A stretch of 64,000 bases of DNA, from contig CM069439.1 of assembly GCA_035610365.1 (NCBI GenBank), positions 23,573,533 to 23,637,532 on the forward strand, in the 5' to 3' direction. Below are positions 30,641-42,779 of this stretch, piece by piece (positions within the stretch are counted from its first letter, which is position 1; every line of letters begins with the position of its first letter). Under the pieces are notes generated by a model. It saw nothing but the letters and a program-made list of their open reading frames with translations, made no database searches and was not told the DNA's origin. The position numbers and the translations under genes are program-made. Source of the stretch: Aquatica leii. Lineage: Eukaryota > Arthropoda > Insecta > Coleoptera > Lampyridae.

Positions 30641-31720
30641 TAAGTGTTTTCAAACATAATTTGATGACTCATTTCTAGCACGTATTCTGCCACCGCTGAC
30701 TTCAAAGATTGTTTAAGATGACTACATTTTACGAGTTCCCACGCTCCTATCCGTTTCTCCTATATATGCACGACCACAACAGAAAGGAATGCTATAAACG
30801 CCGTCAGATTGAAAAGGAATAACGTCCTTCACCGGATTTTAGAGTTGACCTAATTTAGGAAGAGTAGAAAACCTAGTAACAGTGTTATGCTTCATTTTCT
30901 TTATACGGGCCATGGTACCTATAACATAGGGTAGATAAACGATAAACACTGTTTGAGATGCAGATTTCGCTGTTACTCTTGGTTTCGCAGACGTAAACTT
31001 TGTAATAGATTGTTTGATACTTTCTCTATTGTAATGGTTTGCGACTAACACCTTGGTTAGATGATTTAACTCTCTTCAAAGATTTTGGGGTTGACTTAAA
31101 GAAACAGCTCTGTATACTAACGAATTCACTATTAATAATTTCTAAGTTGGGTGATGATGAGACAATCCATTTCGATTAACCAAAACGTCAAAAAATGGTA
31201 AAGAGGAGTTTGTTTCTAATTCCACATTAAAACGAATATTTTGATGAATTAAGTTTAAATGACATAGAAACTCGTTGATCGTAGAAGAACCATGTTGCCA
31301 AATGACAAAAGTGTCATTAACATATTTGTACCAGCACTTGGGTGTTAAAATAAAACAAAATTTGGAACTTTTTTCTCAAAATTTTTCATAAATACATTAG
31401 CACCAACCGGTCGTTTTCTCGTAGTGCGTTTACAGAATTTTGAATTATGTTCTACATTTGTTTGGAATTATTAATTTAAACCTCTCAAGTCGCAATGATT
31501 TTTATCTAGAGACTGCGTAGGCTTTTTGTCCTGTACCAATTCATCTACTAGCAAATTGTTCATTAAGATATTTTCTTATGGCACGTGCAAATGAAGTGCA
31601 TGACGATGCAAATTAAGGGGCAATTCTTCTACTAATTCTGGCAAATTTTCTTAAAAAAACGAAGGTAACTAGCGCCATCCAAACGATCAAGCAACGGAAT
31701 GGCCTAACTATAAAATTGCC
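30640..31720 (-). pseudogene. Penelope-like element remnant (RT and GIY-YIG)
   Basis: Penelope-like elements encode an RT joined to a GIY-YIG endonuclease. On the minus strand, at about 31340-31140, a frame reads KCWYKYVNDTFVIWQHGSS followed by FLCHLNLIHQNIRFNVELE and LPFFDVLVNR, the RT palm block of this group, with the catalytic YVDD changed to YVND. Further down, at about 30815-30640, GVYSIPFCCGRAYIGETDRS matches the GIY-YIG module, followed by SLKSAVAE. Many stops and frameshifts lie between them. The remains directly abut the 3' end of the R1-like LINE, so one probably inserted beside or into the other. Confidence 0.72.
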
Positions 31721-31789
31721 AATAATTCCGACACAAACATTAATTTTAAATTCTCGTTGATAATGTCTACCTTTAATAGTATCTGAATC

Positions 31790-34110
31790 TTCATATGCAA
31801 AAATATGCTCATTCTGTAGGTTCGTTATGCTACGACGTAAAACAAGATATTAGTGTGGAATCCGTTGATTGCCACACAGAAACAGCGTACATGATAGTGT
31901 TGAGCACCGTGGTTAGAATGATTTTCCTTGTGGCTGGAGTTTGCCTTGTTACTTGTGTCATTAGGTTGACAAGGATTTATTCTCGTGTTCTTGCTTTATT
32001 TAGCACATTTTTCAGGTGTGGTGTAAATTAAAGGTGAGTATCTAGTGTCACCCCAAGATATTTCATCTTGTCTTATGTCGTTACCGGAAGTAAACCGTGT
32101 ATAAACGTAATGGGTCTAAAGCTTCCCCTGCTTTTGAACACCATAGCCTTTGTTTTTTTCCTCCAGTTAAAGTTTATTCGTCCGCATCCAGTTGCCGACT
32201 ATTACAATCGTCCGGTTCATGGCGTTTTCTAAGACTTCAAGCGTGCGTCTCTGCTCAAATATCGCAAGGTCGTCCATGTACGTTGTTACTTTAATTGATG
32301 CGGGTAACCGGATGAACAGAATGTCATCATAGAAAATATTCCACAGGGCGAGGCGTAAGATAGAACCTTGTGGAACACCGCAGGTGAATTTATGGTGCAA
32401 CCTTTGATTGAGCCTATCCACATGTATTACTCTTCTATTAGTTAAGTAACTAGCGATGACGTTGACTAGATTAGACTCCAACTTCTTGAGAATTTTAGAC
32501 CACGGTGCCGAGTTAAATGCGTTTTGGATATCAAAAGAAACCGGTGCCCCTATCTTCCTAGTCTGTCAATTTCTTGCTTTTGCTTCTTTTGCCAACCTAG
32601 TGAGCGTCATTAGGGCATTCGTTGTCGATTTCCCTTTTTTAAGCCCAATTGGACTGGCGACATATCCCCTTTTATGACTAGGTCTTGTAGTAGTCCATCT
32701 AGGACGAGTCTTTCGTAGACTTTTGCAGTGCTGTTTAAGAAGCAGATACGGCGAAAAGATCTAGTTGAGGGGTTTTATTTACAGAGTTTCGGAATCAGGG
32801 CGAGTGTTACCTGTTCGTAGTTGTATAAATTAAAATCATCTTAGAAGTAGCTTGACAGAAGCTTAAGGGATTCCATAAAAATACCATCGGGTCCAGGAGC
32901 TTTTTTATTCTCTGACATATTGAGTGCAACTGTTTTTTCGTGAACGGACAAACGTTAGAGGTGTTTCTCGGAAGCCACGTTAAGGTACTGTGGACTGAGA
33001 AAAGCTGTTGTATAATTAAAGTAGCTTCCTCACATGTCGGTGGCTGTGTTCCTTTGCCTATCTTGAGTTCTTTGGAGACTACCTTATACGCCGTTCTCCA
33101 TGGATTACTGTCTAAATTGGCGCATATTTATATTTCATTTGTACTGTTTTCTACATTCTATCTAGGTACTATATGCAGCTTCCTCGACTTGTTTGTTGTC
33201 GCGTTTGACCTTCGTTGTTCAGATTCTTCTGGCGCAGATGCATTTCTTGCGTAGACGATCCAGGTCGTTTGACCACCAATATAATGCGTTATTGCTCATG
33301 TCCCCCTTAGAACGTGGCATGCTTTTCTTACACGTTTTTGTTAGTACACTAGCAAAGCGCTTTGAGTCACGTGACTATAAATCAAAGTTGTTGTCACGTA
33401 AAGCCTCGGTAAAGGCTGTATTCTTAATTTTATTCAAGATCCACCTAGAAAAGATGACTTGTTGCCGTACAACCACATTTTTGTTCCCCATATAAATCAC
33501 AAATAACCTGCAATTATGTTCGCTGAGGCTGTACTCAGTTAGCACATTCCATTTCAAAATTTTCAAAGCGATGTCCCTAGAGCGCAGAGTAAAGTCAATG
33601 TGCGAGCTTTTTCCAGCGCAATCAAAGGTAGGTGTTAGACCTGTATTAAGTATAGTTAGTTCATCAGCTGCAATCCACTGAAGGATCTTTTCGCCCTTAT
33701 GGCACGTACGGTTAGCTCCCCACTCCACAGTGTTTGCGTTGAAGTCCCCGCTACTATCGTATGACAACGTAGAGTTTTCCTTGCATTAAAAATATCATCA
33801 GTTCTGGATTGTCAATCGCTGTCGCTAATGTTCGGCGAGATGTAACAGTTGAATATACCTAAGTTATTAATTTGCAGGACAGTGTGGCTATCATCTCTGG
33901 TATAGATTGCTGTTTTTTCTGTTCATAATCCATCGTCAAATTATCTTTCGTAGCCATGACGATGTTAGGCTCATTTATTAAAACCGCGCCTGCCTTATAT
34001 TTTTCATCAATGACCGTGACTAGAGCCTGAACCGCTCCCCTGCGCCCTAAATTAATTTGCAGTACCCGAATTGCCTGCAAAATAGGATTGTTGTTTGTGT
34101 GAGGATCCAT
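31790..34110 (-). pseudogene. R1-like LINE ORF2 (endonuclease-RT), frameshifted
   Basis: Starts MDPHTNNNPILQAIRVLQIN with the R1-type endonuclease opening (LGRRGAVQALV) and INEP, to 33859. The endonuclease continues in another frame (33767-33375) with GDFNANTVEWG, KILQWIAADELTILN, a GKSSHIDFTL motif and SEHNCRLFVI. RT fingers and palm follow in broken pieces. The clearest is 32481-32167 with FTCGVPQGSIL, LWNIFYDDILFIRL and YMDDLAIF, where Met replaces the usual Ala of the (F/Y)ADD box. The thumb-type KYLGVTLDTHL lies near 32060. Several stops and frameshifts make it non-functional. Confidence 0.8.
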
Positions 34111-35692
34111 TATCTAAGGTAGCTTGGCTGCTGATGATCTGATTTTCTCAATGTGCCGTTCGTATTTAGGACATGCCATTGTCCACGGTGGATGATCTGG
34201 ACAGTCGCATACCTCACAATGTTTTGTTTTAGACCACGTCGCTTTAGTGTGATCAATCTTGCCACAGTTTAGGCGGAGCTTGCTTGTATCTATGTCTTTG
34301 CAGGCTTTAGTTTAATGGCCGGTTTTTCAGCATATTACGTACTTAACAGTTTCAACCCTTTCTAGAATTCTGCAAGAATTGAGACTCACTGTTAGGTTTT
34401 TCATTCTAAACATAAGGACAGTCGTATCAGGAATAGATTGGGTGTCCCATCTAGATGATCTTATTTTCTCAATTCTTAACTTATTAGCTTAGTCTTTGCC
34501 TATTTTTCTAGGAACGAGCTTGTCTGACTTCATCTGCTGTCGTCACTTCGTCAAGATTTTGAATATGTACTATTCGGCTAGTCTCTTTCAGAGTGCACAC
34601 TGCTCCAGAGACTTCTGCATTCATTTTGGATTGAATTACTTTCAGAACTTTTTGTTTGTCCAAAGCAATAAGTAAATGACCATTTCTAGTTTTCCTTACC
34701 GCCGTTAGAAGGGTGTCTACCGTTTGCTAGTCGCCGTGCCGTTTTAACCCCCTCTAAGAAGGTCAGCATATGTTTCACCTTCATTTTAGATGACCAGCGT
34801 CTCTATGCTCTTTGTGGTGGTCGGTGACGTGCTTTTTGCTTTTTTTGTAAAGGTTTGCCATCATGTGCAATATGTAATGTGACATGAGAGCCCCTGAAGA
34901 CAAATTCACCAATGTTTCGAACTGGGGCTTATCACCGCTAGCCTTAGATGTTTTACATTTGCGGTCTGTGCTCTATCTCTAAACTTCGCATCTTGGAGTC
35001 GTGTGTCAGGCCATAAATGAATGTGTGTTTTACTGTCTTAATCTGGTCTTATCCATTCTCATCTTGAATACTACGTTAGAAGGTGGGTTTTCTTCTCCAC
35101 CGTTAATAAAAACGACTGAGTTATTAAAAATGGCGCTGTCCTTGTTGACTGTCTGAAAAATCTCAGCAAGCCATTCGTCACTGATCAGCGACTAGATGTC
35201 TTCAAACGTGACCGAATGCTTCAAAGTATCCTCGATTTTTCTTAACTTTAGCTCTTTCCTAATGAATGTTTTTCGGCAGCGGCCGCAGAAGCCAGGTTCT
35301 GAATGCGAGGTTTGTTTAACTACACCTTGAGAATGTGTATCAGCTGCTTTTTCTGTTATAAGAGGGCGTATGTCGACCGTGGCAAGTTGGTAGGCTATGC
35401 TGTAAACTTTGGATACGCTGCCTTTAATTTCTTTGTTTGTGTTGGATGATTTTTGGTCAAATTTAGCAGTGCTCTTGACTTCTTATCAATATCATACAAG
35501 AACTTAATTGGTTTTTTTGAAGCAGGGATGTGACTTGTCCGGTTCAACTGCCTGCGAAGAAATGTTTAATCTCTTCCTTTTGGCAATTGACACACCGCTA
35601 GAGTCATCCAAGGCGATATCCATAACTCCATCATTTGGGGAAGCGAGATTTACTACAGCGCTCCTGCTAGGGGTAGACTCGTAGGCTTTCAT
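34111..35692 (-). pseudogene. R1-like LINE ORF1 (gag-like), decayed
   Basis: The N-terminal part is open from 35692 (MKAYESTPSRSAVVNLASPN) to 35504. The 3' end (about 34330-34130) shows zinc-knuckle-like pieces: LNCGKIDHTKATW, then KHCEVCDCPDHPPWTMACPK, immediately before the ORF2 start. The middle is riddled with stops. Position and knuckles fit the RNA-binding ORF1 of R1-clade elements. Confidence 0.6.
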
Positions 35693-36365
35693 TTTTGCAG
35701 AGGGATTGCTGAAAACGTATGTAAAGTAACGACATCAAGAAGCAGCCGTTTGGTCGTTCCTGGGTCGTACAATGTGTAAAAAACTCGTTATTAAAGGCGC
35801 ACACCTCGTGTAATTGCTTAAATTCGTAATACACTTAGATATTATAAATTAATACCACTTTTCACAGGGTTCCGATAAAAGTAATTTGGTAGCAAAAACA
35901 AAAACTTTGTGGACCGGCGGCCCGACAAAAAAAAAACGAACGTAATCAGATCAGCTGTACGCCAGTCATCGGGTAATCAAACCCCGCTGACTGATAGTGG
36001 TAGACAAAACGGTTACTATCGGGTGGATATTAACAACGCAAAACGGTAAACAACAGTGCTTAAACAAAGTCTAAGGGTGTGAAAGTAGACAGGCCCAACA
36101 GAACCGTGTGGTGACACTCGTTGTCGCTATGCTCTTGGTTTTTTGATCCGACTACCAATCTTCGATAAAAACGCTAATCAGTGTACAGCACTGATAGATG
36201 AATATCTAACTAACTACTGAACCGATAAAGCTCAGTTAAAGAATGTTAAGAAGCCCGGACTCGTATACACCAAAAAACATAAAATCCTGTCTTATGGACC
36301 TTGTCCTTTCAACAGTAAAATAACAAAAGCAACATTTTGTTGGTAAATCAAAATTACCACGGTGT
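35693..36365. other. Presumed 5' UTR of the R1-like LINE and flank
   Basis: No ORF. More GC-rich than the surrounding DNA near 35900-36130 (CGGCGGCCCGAC), consistent with an untranslated element leader on the minus strand. It runs to the TTAA at 36366. Confidence 0.4.
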
Positions 36366-36369
36366 TTAA

Positions 36370-38726
36370 CCTTCGGATTACTAAGCAATTTTTGAGGCGT
36401 CGATTACCAAGTGGGGTCAGATTTGACTTCAAGTTTTTTTTCTTATTTTTTAAAGAAAAACCAATTCATTTGTAATGGTAACCTTTATTAATATTTTAAA
36501 TTAAGATTATATTTCATATAAACTAATAAAAATATAAAAACAAAATGTAAACATAAATTAGTGAGGGCAACAACTATTACATATTATTGTAGTGTTTTTC
36601 TGGCAATGTTATTTACATACAAAGAGTTTGCACTTTTCACATGTTTCCAAACATTTCTTGTCATTTGCTCTTGAACATATCTTTTTGGGCGAGCGATAGT
36701 TTCGTTTTGCGGTCCCACTTCCTCTGGTTCTGTGTCTACCAAGATCATCGCTATTGCATTCTGCACATGTCTTGGTAATCCTTGAAGTGTACGTTTTTTG
36801 ATATGTGGGATTACTAATTCAAACCCAAGTTTTTGCAAAAATAATCTCCTTCGGGATGTTTTCCCTTTTTCAAAATTTCCAAATTTTGTAGTGTATAGAA
36901 TAAATGCATTCATGGCATCAATATCAAGGAAATTAAAAAATAGAACAAGAGGCCAGCGATTTGTATTTCTTCTGCATGAGTATTCCTTCACCATATTATC
37001 GACGCTGTCCGCAGCTCCTTTGCAGCTATTATAGTCCAAAATAACTTGCGGTTTGTAACTGAGGTCTTCTCCGGACAATTCCAAATCTTGGTGTTGCGTT
37101 GAAAGTAGCGTAACGCTTCTATATTTTTTAGGTACGTAAGATACTAAAATTGTGTCTTCTCAATATAGAATTTTGATTGAGTATTCTGCTCGATTTCTTT
37201 TTTGCAAAATTTTTTGGTATGTCTCTACGTGTTTTACGAATTGTTCCGGTCAAGGTTTTTAATTGCTGCTGTAGCTCCTTCGCCAAAAACATAGACGTAA
37301 AAAAATTATTTGTGGTAATACCATAACCCTCTCTCAAACCCTCAAACAAATCCAAAACTACCCGCTTCTCTAGAAATGAAATTTTATACTCGTGCATAAA
37401 ACGATAAAATTGTGTTTTATCTTGTTCCCGTTCTGGAGCGTTGTCTACCATTCCAGTATATATTTAGAAATTCCAGCAATATCTGTTACTAATAAAGCTC
37501 AGATTTTAATTCCATATTTATCTGGCTTCGACTTCATATACATTCGAAAGGGACATTTTCCACGGAAAGGAACAAGTTGTTCATCAATACATACTTCAGT
37601 ATTAGGGTTATTCGACATTTTGCAATTTGCAGCGAGAATATCGTGAATGTTACAAATAGCTGCTAATTTATATGTTGCCCGTCGTTCTTCTCGGGTGTCC
37701 ATATCGTCAAATCGAATGTATTTCAGAAGGTCTCTCATTCGATTACGAGACATTGCAGCACAAAAAATTGGTCTATGGAGAGACATGTATTTCGTACTCC
37801 ACAGCTCCAATATTGGTTCTTGGCGTGCTTTCAAACCACCAGCTAGAAGCAGTCATCCAAAAAATGCATGTAACTCATCTGCATCTACTGGCTTCCACGT
37901 ATCGCCTACAATTCTTCTAGCTCGAATGTTTGTTTCTCTAAGGATTATGTCCATAATGTCTTCCGAGATAAATAAATGGAAAGCATCTAAGCATGTTGAA
38001 ATATGTTCACTGAATTTTGTTAATCCTGACGGTGTTTTTAGAATATTTCGCTGATTTCGTCTTCTAACATGAGGCTTATCTTTTTTCCATATGGAACCAT
38101 CTTTACCCACTAGTATATCTTTATCATTGAGCGAATTATCATCACTGTCATCGTTTTCCAAAATTTCAATCGGGTTTACATCAGGTACACTTACTTCTTC
38201 AAATTCGGCATCACTATCGTCAGATAAAATTTCATCTTCAATTTCATTCAGTAAATTAATATTACTAGCTATTTCTTCCACTTCACGCTGAAACAAATAT
38301 TTTTTAGCCATAATTGAACAAAAACTATTTCCAATCAAATGTAATAACACAACAGACACACTTTTCAACTGATTCGAACAAACTCGTCGAATGTAATGCC
38401 TAAAGACAGAATGGTAGTAATCATGATTCAGACGAATAACACGTTGAAACACGTTGAAACAAGCAGATTAGATGACAAATGCAGACAAAATATTAGAATT
38501 ACTTTTTAGAACTTCGGTTACCAAGTGGGGTCAAATATGACCCCAACGACAATATTTTTTTACGTCGCAAAACAAATAACAATTGAAACATTTGTTATAT
38601 ATTATTAAACATTGTTGAAAGAAACTCAGCTAAAAAAATATTGGGACAGTTGTAAAAAAAACTTAAGAAAAGACAACAAAAACAACACGTCTGGGGTCAA
38701 AAAAGACCCCAATGGTAATCGGAAGG
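36370..38726 (-). mobile_element. piggyBac-family DNA transposon, 2357 bp
   Basis: Flanked by TTAA on both sides (36366-36369 and 38727-38730). Ends CCTTCGGATTAC and GTAATCGGAAGG form 12-bp terminal inverted repeats with one mismatch. A subterminal motif, TTACCAAGTGGGGTCARAT, is present near both ends (about 36408 and 38518, same orientation), and GGGGTC/GACCCC pairs lie near the right end. Carries a decayed transposase. Confidence 0.93.
36584..38311 (-). pseudogene. piggyBac transposase, frameshifted and catalytically impaired
   Basis: DDE/DDD transposase for TTAA-specific cut and paste. ATG 38311 (MAKKYLFQRE) opens an acidic N-terminus; the core starts near WKPVDADELHAFFG. The first catalytic Asp is in VCIDEQLVPFRGKCPFRMYM. 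The second should be in the TDNFFTS motif but reads ITTNNFFTS, with Asn in place of Asp. The third is seen in ILDYNSCKGAADSVDNMV. The C-terminal cysteine-rich finger is reduced to KHVKSANSLYVNNIARKTLQ with the expected cysteines replaced. Frames break near 37845, 37480 and 37110. Start and end fit inside the TTAA-bounded element. It cannot make an active enzyme. Confidence 0.88.
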
Positions 38727-38730
38727 TTAA

Positions 38731-39030
38731 ACAGTTAAAAACAGAATTAAAAAGGTAAAACTCACACAAAACACTTGTCCACACCAAGAGTTAACTAGTT
38801 ACATATGTTCACTAACACTCAATTAAAAAGCAATAAGTAAATGGTAAGTTATTAAATAAAATTAATAAAAACACGCACATATGCTAAAAAACACAGAATA
38901 GACCTAATTTTATTTTAGTGTACTAGTAATACTGGTTGCAGTGATAATGTTAAAATTAATTAATATATATATAATAAAATTTTGTCAGTACTAACTAAAA
39001 TTAAATACAAAAATAACACATTTTCTGAAT
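38731..39030. other. Spacer between piggyBac and the kinase gene
   Basis: AT-rich; probably holds the kinase 3' UTR (AATAAA-like ATAATAAAATTTTG on the plus strand; several AATAAA/TTTATT stretches). No ORF. Confidence 0.4.
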
Positions 39031-40230
39031 TTATTTGTTATTAATTATCCATGGATGTTCCATCACATCACTCAATGATATACGTTCTTCAGATGTTCTA
39101 TGCAATAACTAAAATAATCTATTTTAAAAATAAGAATCTTTTTGCTATTAATTACCTTAGATATTAAATCAATTGCACCAGCAGGTACGTGGCAAGGATA
39201 ATAAATATCAACATTTTGAATTCGATCATAAGTTTCTTCTTCAGTCCTACTTTCAAATGGAGGCTTTCCAACCAAAAATTCATAACATAAAATTCCTAAT
39301 ACATATAACGATTAAAATTGAGCTCACGCATAGATATAATTACCTAAACACCAATTATCCACATACGTTCCATATACTTTTCCTTGTACTATTTCTGGTG
39401 GTAGGTAATCTAAAGTGCCACACTTTGTTTTGCGATTTGAAGAGGGAGCGTGAACTGACCATCCAAAATCTCCAAGCTTTATGTCATCAGTAATGGAAAG
39501 CAATAAGTTTTCTGGTTTAAGATCACGATGGATAACTTTTTTGCGATGACAGTAATCTAAAGCACTGGCCACTTGGTATACATATTTTGATGATCTAAAA
39601 AAATTAACCATTTATCAAAACTTCAACAAGAGTTTGACAAAGTGTTTTAATTAGTACGACGAGTAAAAATGCTTACCTATGCTCATTAAAGCGACCTTCG
39701 GGACTGTTTGTTAGATGCTTGTAAAGTTCACCTTTTCCAGCATATTCCAGCACTAAGTAAATACGAAAATCATCATGAAACCACGTTAATAACTCTAAAA
39801 TATTCTTATGCCTAAAAATCGTTGAAATAAATTACAATTAACAATGTAACTAAACTGACTTTAAATGTGATTGAATTTCGATTTCTCTTAACACCTGTTG
39901 CTCGACATGGTTAGAAACAATTTCTTTTTTTAATAAAGTTTTAAGAGCAACTATATAACCAGTTTTCCTTTCACGGGCAATAAAAACTCTTACAAATTTT
40001 CCACGTCCTAATCGTGTACCTAATTCAAAATCACTTAGTGACCAATTATAGCTGAAAACATTCGTTATTTATTATATATTATCGGTAAAATCAATTTACT
40101 CTTCGTTGTTGTAAGCTTCATGCGATAACATTTTAGTTAAAAACAATTTTGATTCTTCATAATCTTCCTCTGGAATCTCAACTTCGTTAAGGCACTTTTC
40201 TACTTCTTCCTCAACATTTTTATGTGCCAT
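39031..40230 (-). CDS. Aurora-type serine/threonine kinase, six exons, intact (308 aa)
   Basis: Mitotic Ser/Thr kinase. Exons on the minus strand: 40230-40100, 40051-39860, 39811-39677, 39594-39344, 39295-39156 and 39108-39031. Introns are about 48-82 bp, with GT donors and AG acceptors and phases that join cleanly to a 308-residue frame. The N-terminus is short and acidic. Kinase features: glycine loop LGRGKFVRV, lysine in YIVALK, helix-C glutamate in [30 protein letters not shown], activation-loop [15 protein letters not shown], and the Aurora-type end [11 protein letters not shown]. The [10 protein letters not shown] and [10 protein letters not shown] strings are Aurora signatures. Oddities: Val at the third Gly of the loop, VDNW for VDLW, and a 5' donor GTCAGT after exon 2. 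The short N-terminus fits Aurora B/ial more than Aurora A, but A versus B is not settled. Transposons flank both sides. Confidence 0.93.
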
Positions 40231-41000
40231 TATTTAAAATAAATACTAAAACTTTCAAATAAAACACTTACTTAAATCTATTAAATTATTGGATTTTTCT
40301 GCATATGTCAGAACTGTTAAACGGATTAGCGACAATAAATTTTCCAATGCAGGGACATTCACATAAACTAACTCGGTGGGAATTATGTTTTCCTTTTATT
40401 ACTATTGGGTATTAGTTTTATCGACACCTCTAAATTAAAACATTATAATCTACAAATGCACATTTAACAGGTGAGGCTTTAGAAAATTATGAAAAGTTTC
40501 AATGGTACTCAATATCATTTGATAGCACTAAAAGTGTGCGTACAGTTTATTATCCTCAGTCTTATTTTTCGTCGTTTTTTATTATTTTATTATTTTAGTC
40601 TGTTACAATTTTGTTTATTTCTAAAAAACATTGTAAGTGCGCTTACAATTATTTTGCCATTAAATATGAAGAATTGTAACAAATGATTCAATTACTTCGT
40701 CAAGCTTTTTTTAAATAATTATTAACAAAAATTGCTTTCTTATCAATAATTTTAAATTAGTTAAGATACGATGGAAAAATAATATTAACACGTGTTTTTT
40801 ATAACGATATGAACAATTTTATTATTTAATGTAAACAAAAATTATTGTTAAACTTAAATAGTAATTTATGTCACTTGCGTCAAGAATGAAGAATAGCACA
40901 TGTATTTTCCACCAGACACACACATTTACTTATAAGGGATATGACCCCAGAAAATTTAGAAAAAAGAATTCTAAGAATAGCTGCAATAAGCCGGTATTTT
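40231..41000. other. Upstream region of the kinase gene and AT-rich spacer
   Basis: The first 100 bp probably contain the kinase promoter and 5' UTR (minus strand); no TATA box stands out. The rest is AT-rich without a supported gene. Confidence 0.35.
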
Positions 41001-41004
41001 TACG

Positions 41005-41110
41005 ATATCTAAAGGTGTGTTTACATTACAGCGAACATAAGCGAACGAATTCGTTTTTTCGTTTAAGCTCACGTAATGTAAACGACAAACAGAACATGTG
41101 CGATCGAACT
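41005..41110. repeat. Dispersed repeat / MITE-like segment (copy 2)
   Basis: GTGTTTACATTACAGCGAAC, then AAGCGAACGAATTCG, a T/CG-rich turn, and the inverted arm GAGC/GCTC-ACGTAATGTAAACG: terminal inverted repeats (GTTTACATTAC...GTAATGTAAAC) about 70 bp apart. The same arm occurs inverted at 27125-27155. Confidence 0.6.
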
Positions 41111-41240
41111 CGCTCGTGTTTGGTAATATTCCGACACGTGTCGGTAAATCAGCGAATCATCAAAGAAAGTTGGTGGTCAAAAACTATCTATTACAAAACG
41201 GAAAAGTCGACCAACAAAAGCTGTGTCAGTATACAACAAC

Positions 41241-41396
41241 ATGGATAATCCCAAAGAAGAAGGTTACTACTCCACTCTGGATGTTACTCGTTTATCGAAA
41301 ACACGCTCGTTAGATTATGGTCTGCTTCTTCAAGTTGATCGTTTTCTTCCCTACTTTTTTAGAGTTGAGGTTTTGTTTGGTTTACAAACGGTTTAA
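41241..41396 (+). CDS. Short ORF, 51 aa
   Basis: ATG in context AACATGG: starts MDNPKEEGYYSTLDVTRLSK, continues TRSLDYGLLLQVDRFLPYFF and stops after LQTV. Protein-like composition; no family recognised. It lies between a MITE-like repeat and a Penelope-type 3' motif, so it may be part of a decayed element. Confidence 0.22.
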   Translation: MDNPKEEGYYSTLDVTRLSKTRSLDYGLLLQVDRFLPYFFRVEVLFGLQTV

Positions 41397-41444
41397 AAGT
41401 GTTTAGTTAGATTTCAATTAATTGTTTGAGTTCTTCGGTGTCTT

Positions 41445-41490
41445 TTACGCCCTAATGAGGTTTCTTACGAAAGTGGCCGAAACGTTGGCA
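41445..41490 (+). ncRNA. Hammerhead-like motif (degenerate), Penelope-type 3' end
   Basis: CTAATGAG (consensus CTGATGAG) at 41452-41459, a short stem-loop (GGTTTC...CC), then CGAAACGT at 41478-41485. Penelope-like elements are known to carry minimal hammerhead ribozymes. One core base is changed and no Penelope coding sequence was recognised directly upstream. Confidence 0.35.
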
Positions 41491-41499
41491 ACTTCAGTT

Positions 41500-42600
41500 T
41501 GAATATTGATGCGGTTCAAGCTTGGAAACCGTTTTGATCTTAATATGAGCACTTTCTACTTTTTAATTTTACCTAACGCCTATTATGTTTTCATTCATAA
41601 TTAAAGAAAAATTCATCCTGGCTAGTTTTTATGCCTCTCCTTAAACGAAGAATTTAAATTTATTAATTAAATATACAAATTTGGTGTACTTAGACATATA
41701 TGATCGTATTTTAAACGTCTGCAAAACCAAAAATTAAAAACGTTTAAATATAAATTTAGGATATCATGTTTAATAAAATTAAATAAAAACTGAAAACTTT
41801 ATTCAAGTTATTTACTTAAAATGAAAGACGACATGGCATATTGTTATTATTTGAAATGGAAAATCAAGGTTTGAATTTCCAGAATCGAATTTAATATATT
41901 TTTTTCAATAATGTCATTTTACATTATTTTTAAATATACAATTCTACGAAATAAACGTTTTATAAAAACGATATATGTATGTAGTACAAAAATAAATACA
42001 CGATGAGAATAATTTTTCTTCTACTTGACATGTTTTTCTAAAATTAATGAAAACATTGATGTGTTTTAATGCATTTATTTGCGATTTGTGTTTTACGTAA
42101 TTGGAAATGCAATATTTTCGATTACATCATTATGAGTAAACTGGTGTCACTTACCACTTTCTCTATTTTCATTAAAGTTTTTTTACTTTGGTAAAATAAT
42201 GTATAGTAGTAGCATAACACAAACTTTAAAAAGTGCCAAAAATATCCTGAAAAAATATTAAAATTCTACCGTCCTTTATGTCAAATTTTTGAATGTTTAA
42301 GTAATTGTCCTATTGAATTTTTCTCATCTTTATCTTCGCGTTAGTCTACTGGTCAGGAATTTTTTTTATACTAGCTAACACTACAGATACACCAAAGCCA
42401 AAACCTGATCCGACCGGAAGCCCGGATTGATTTCGTTTCGAGTCGAGTAACAAAATTCGGGCGGGGTTTTGGTTATTTATGTTACGGACGGGACGGGCCG
42501 GGCTCACGGCTACAAAAAACGAGCTTTTCGTACCGGTCCGAAAAAACTGATGCAGGTTAATAAAATATGTGATTGATAGTAGACCTAAGTATTTTACCGA
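41500..42600. other. AT-rich spacer with a GC-rich repeat fragment
   Basis: Mostly AT-rich and featureless. At about 42400-42540 a GC-rich stretch (CGGGCGGGGTTTTGG, GACGGGACGGGCCGGGCTC) stands out and resembles a fragment of a dispersed repeat. No ORF. Confidence 0.4.
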
Positions 42601-42779
42601 TTTATAGCTATCAGTTCATGCGCTACCTTTGGACGTAGTAGGTTGTATTTCTCCTATCACCAATATCCTGCTTTACTATAATACTATAAAATCTTAAGCC
42701 TTCGCAGTTATGTTTATGATTGCAAGCGACTTTCGGCTTAGACCGCGTCGTAGTAAAACACCCAGACTTAGGCTTGGTC

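Larger units (their letters stand above)
31790..35692 (-). mobile_element. R1-like non-LTR retrotransposon with gag and EN/RT, inactive
   Basis: Two ORFs in the usual order on the minus strand: ORF1 (gag-like, zinc knuckles) then ORF2 (APE endonuclease and RT). The 3' end is lost near 31790, where Penelope sequence begins. No tail or duplication was identified. Confidence 0.75.

Noticed and set aside
31795-32031. Plus-strand 78-codon hydrophobic ORF resembling a membrane protein
   Set aside because: Antisense to the RT thumb region (KYLGVTLD) of the R1-like LINE.
40868-41248. Plus-strand 126-codon ORF
   Set aside because: It crosses the MITE-like inverted repeat and has no domain; probably chance.
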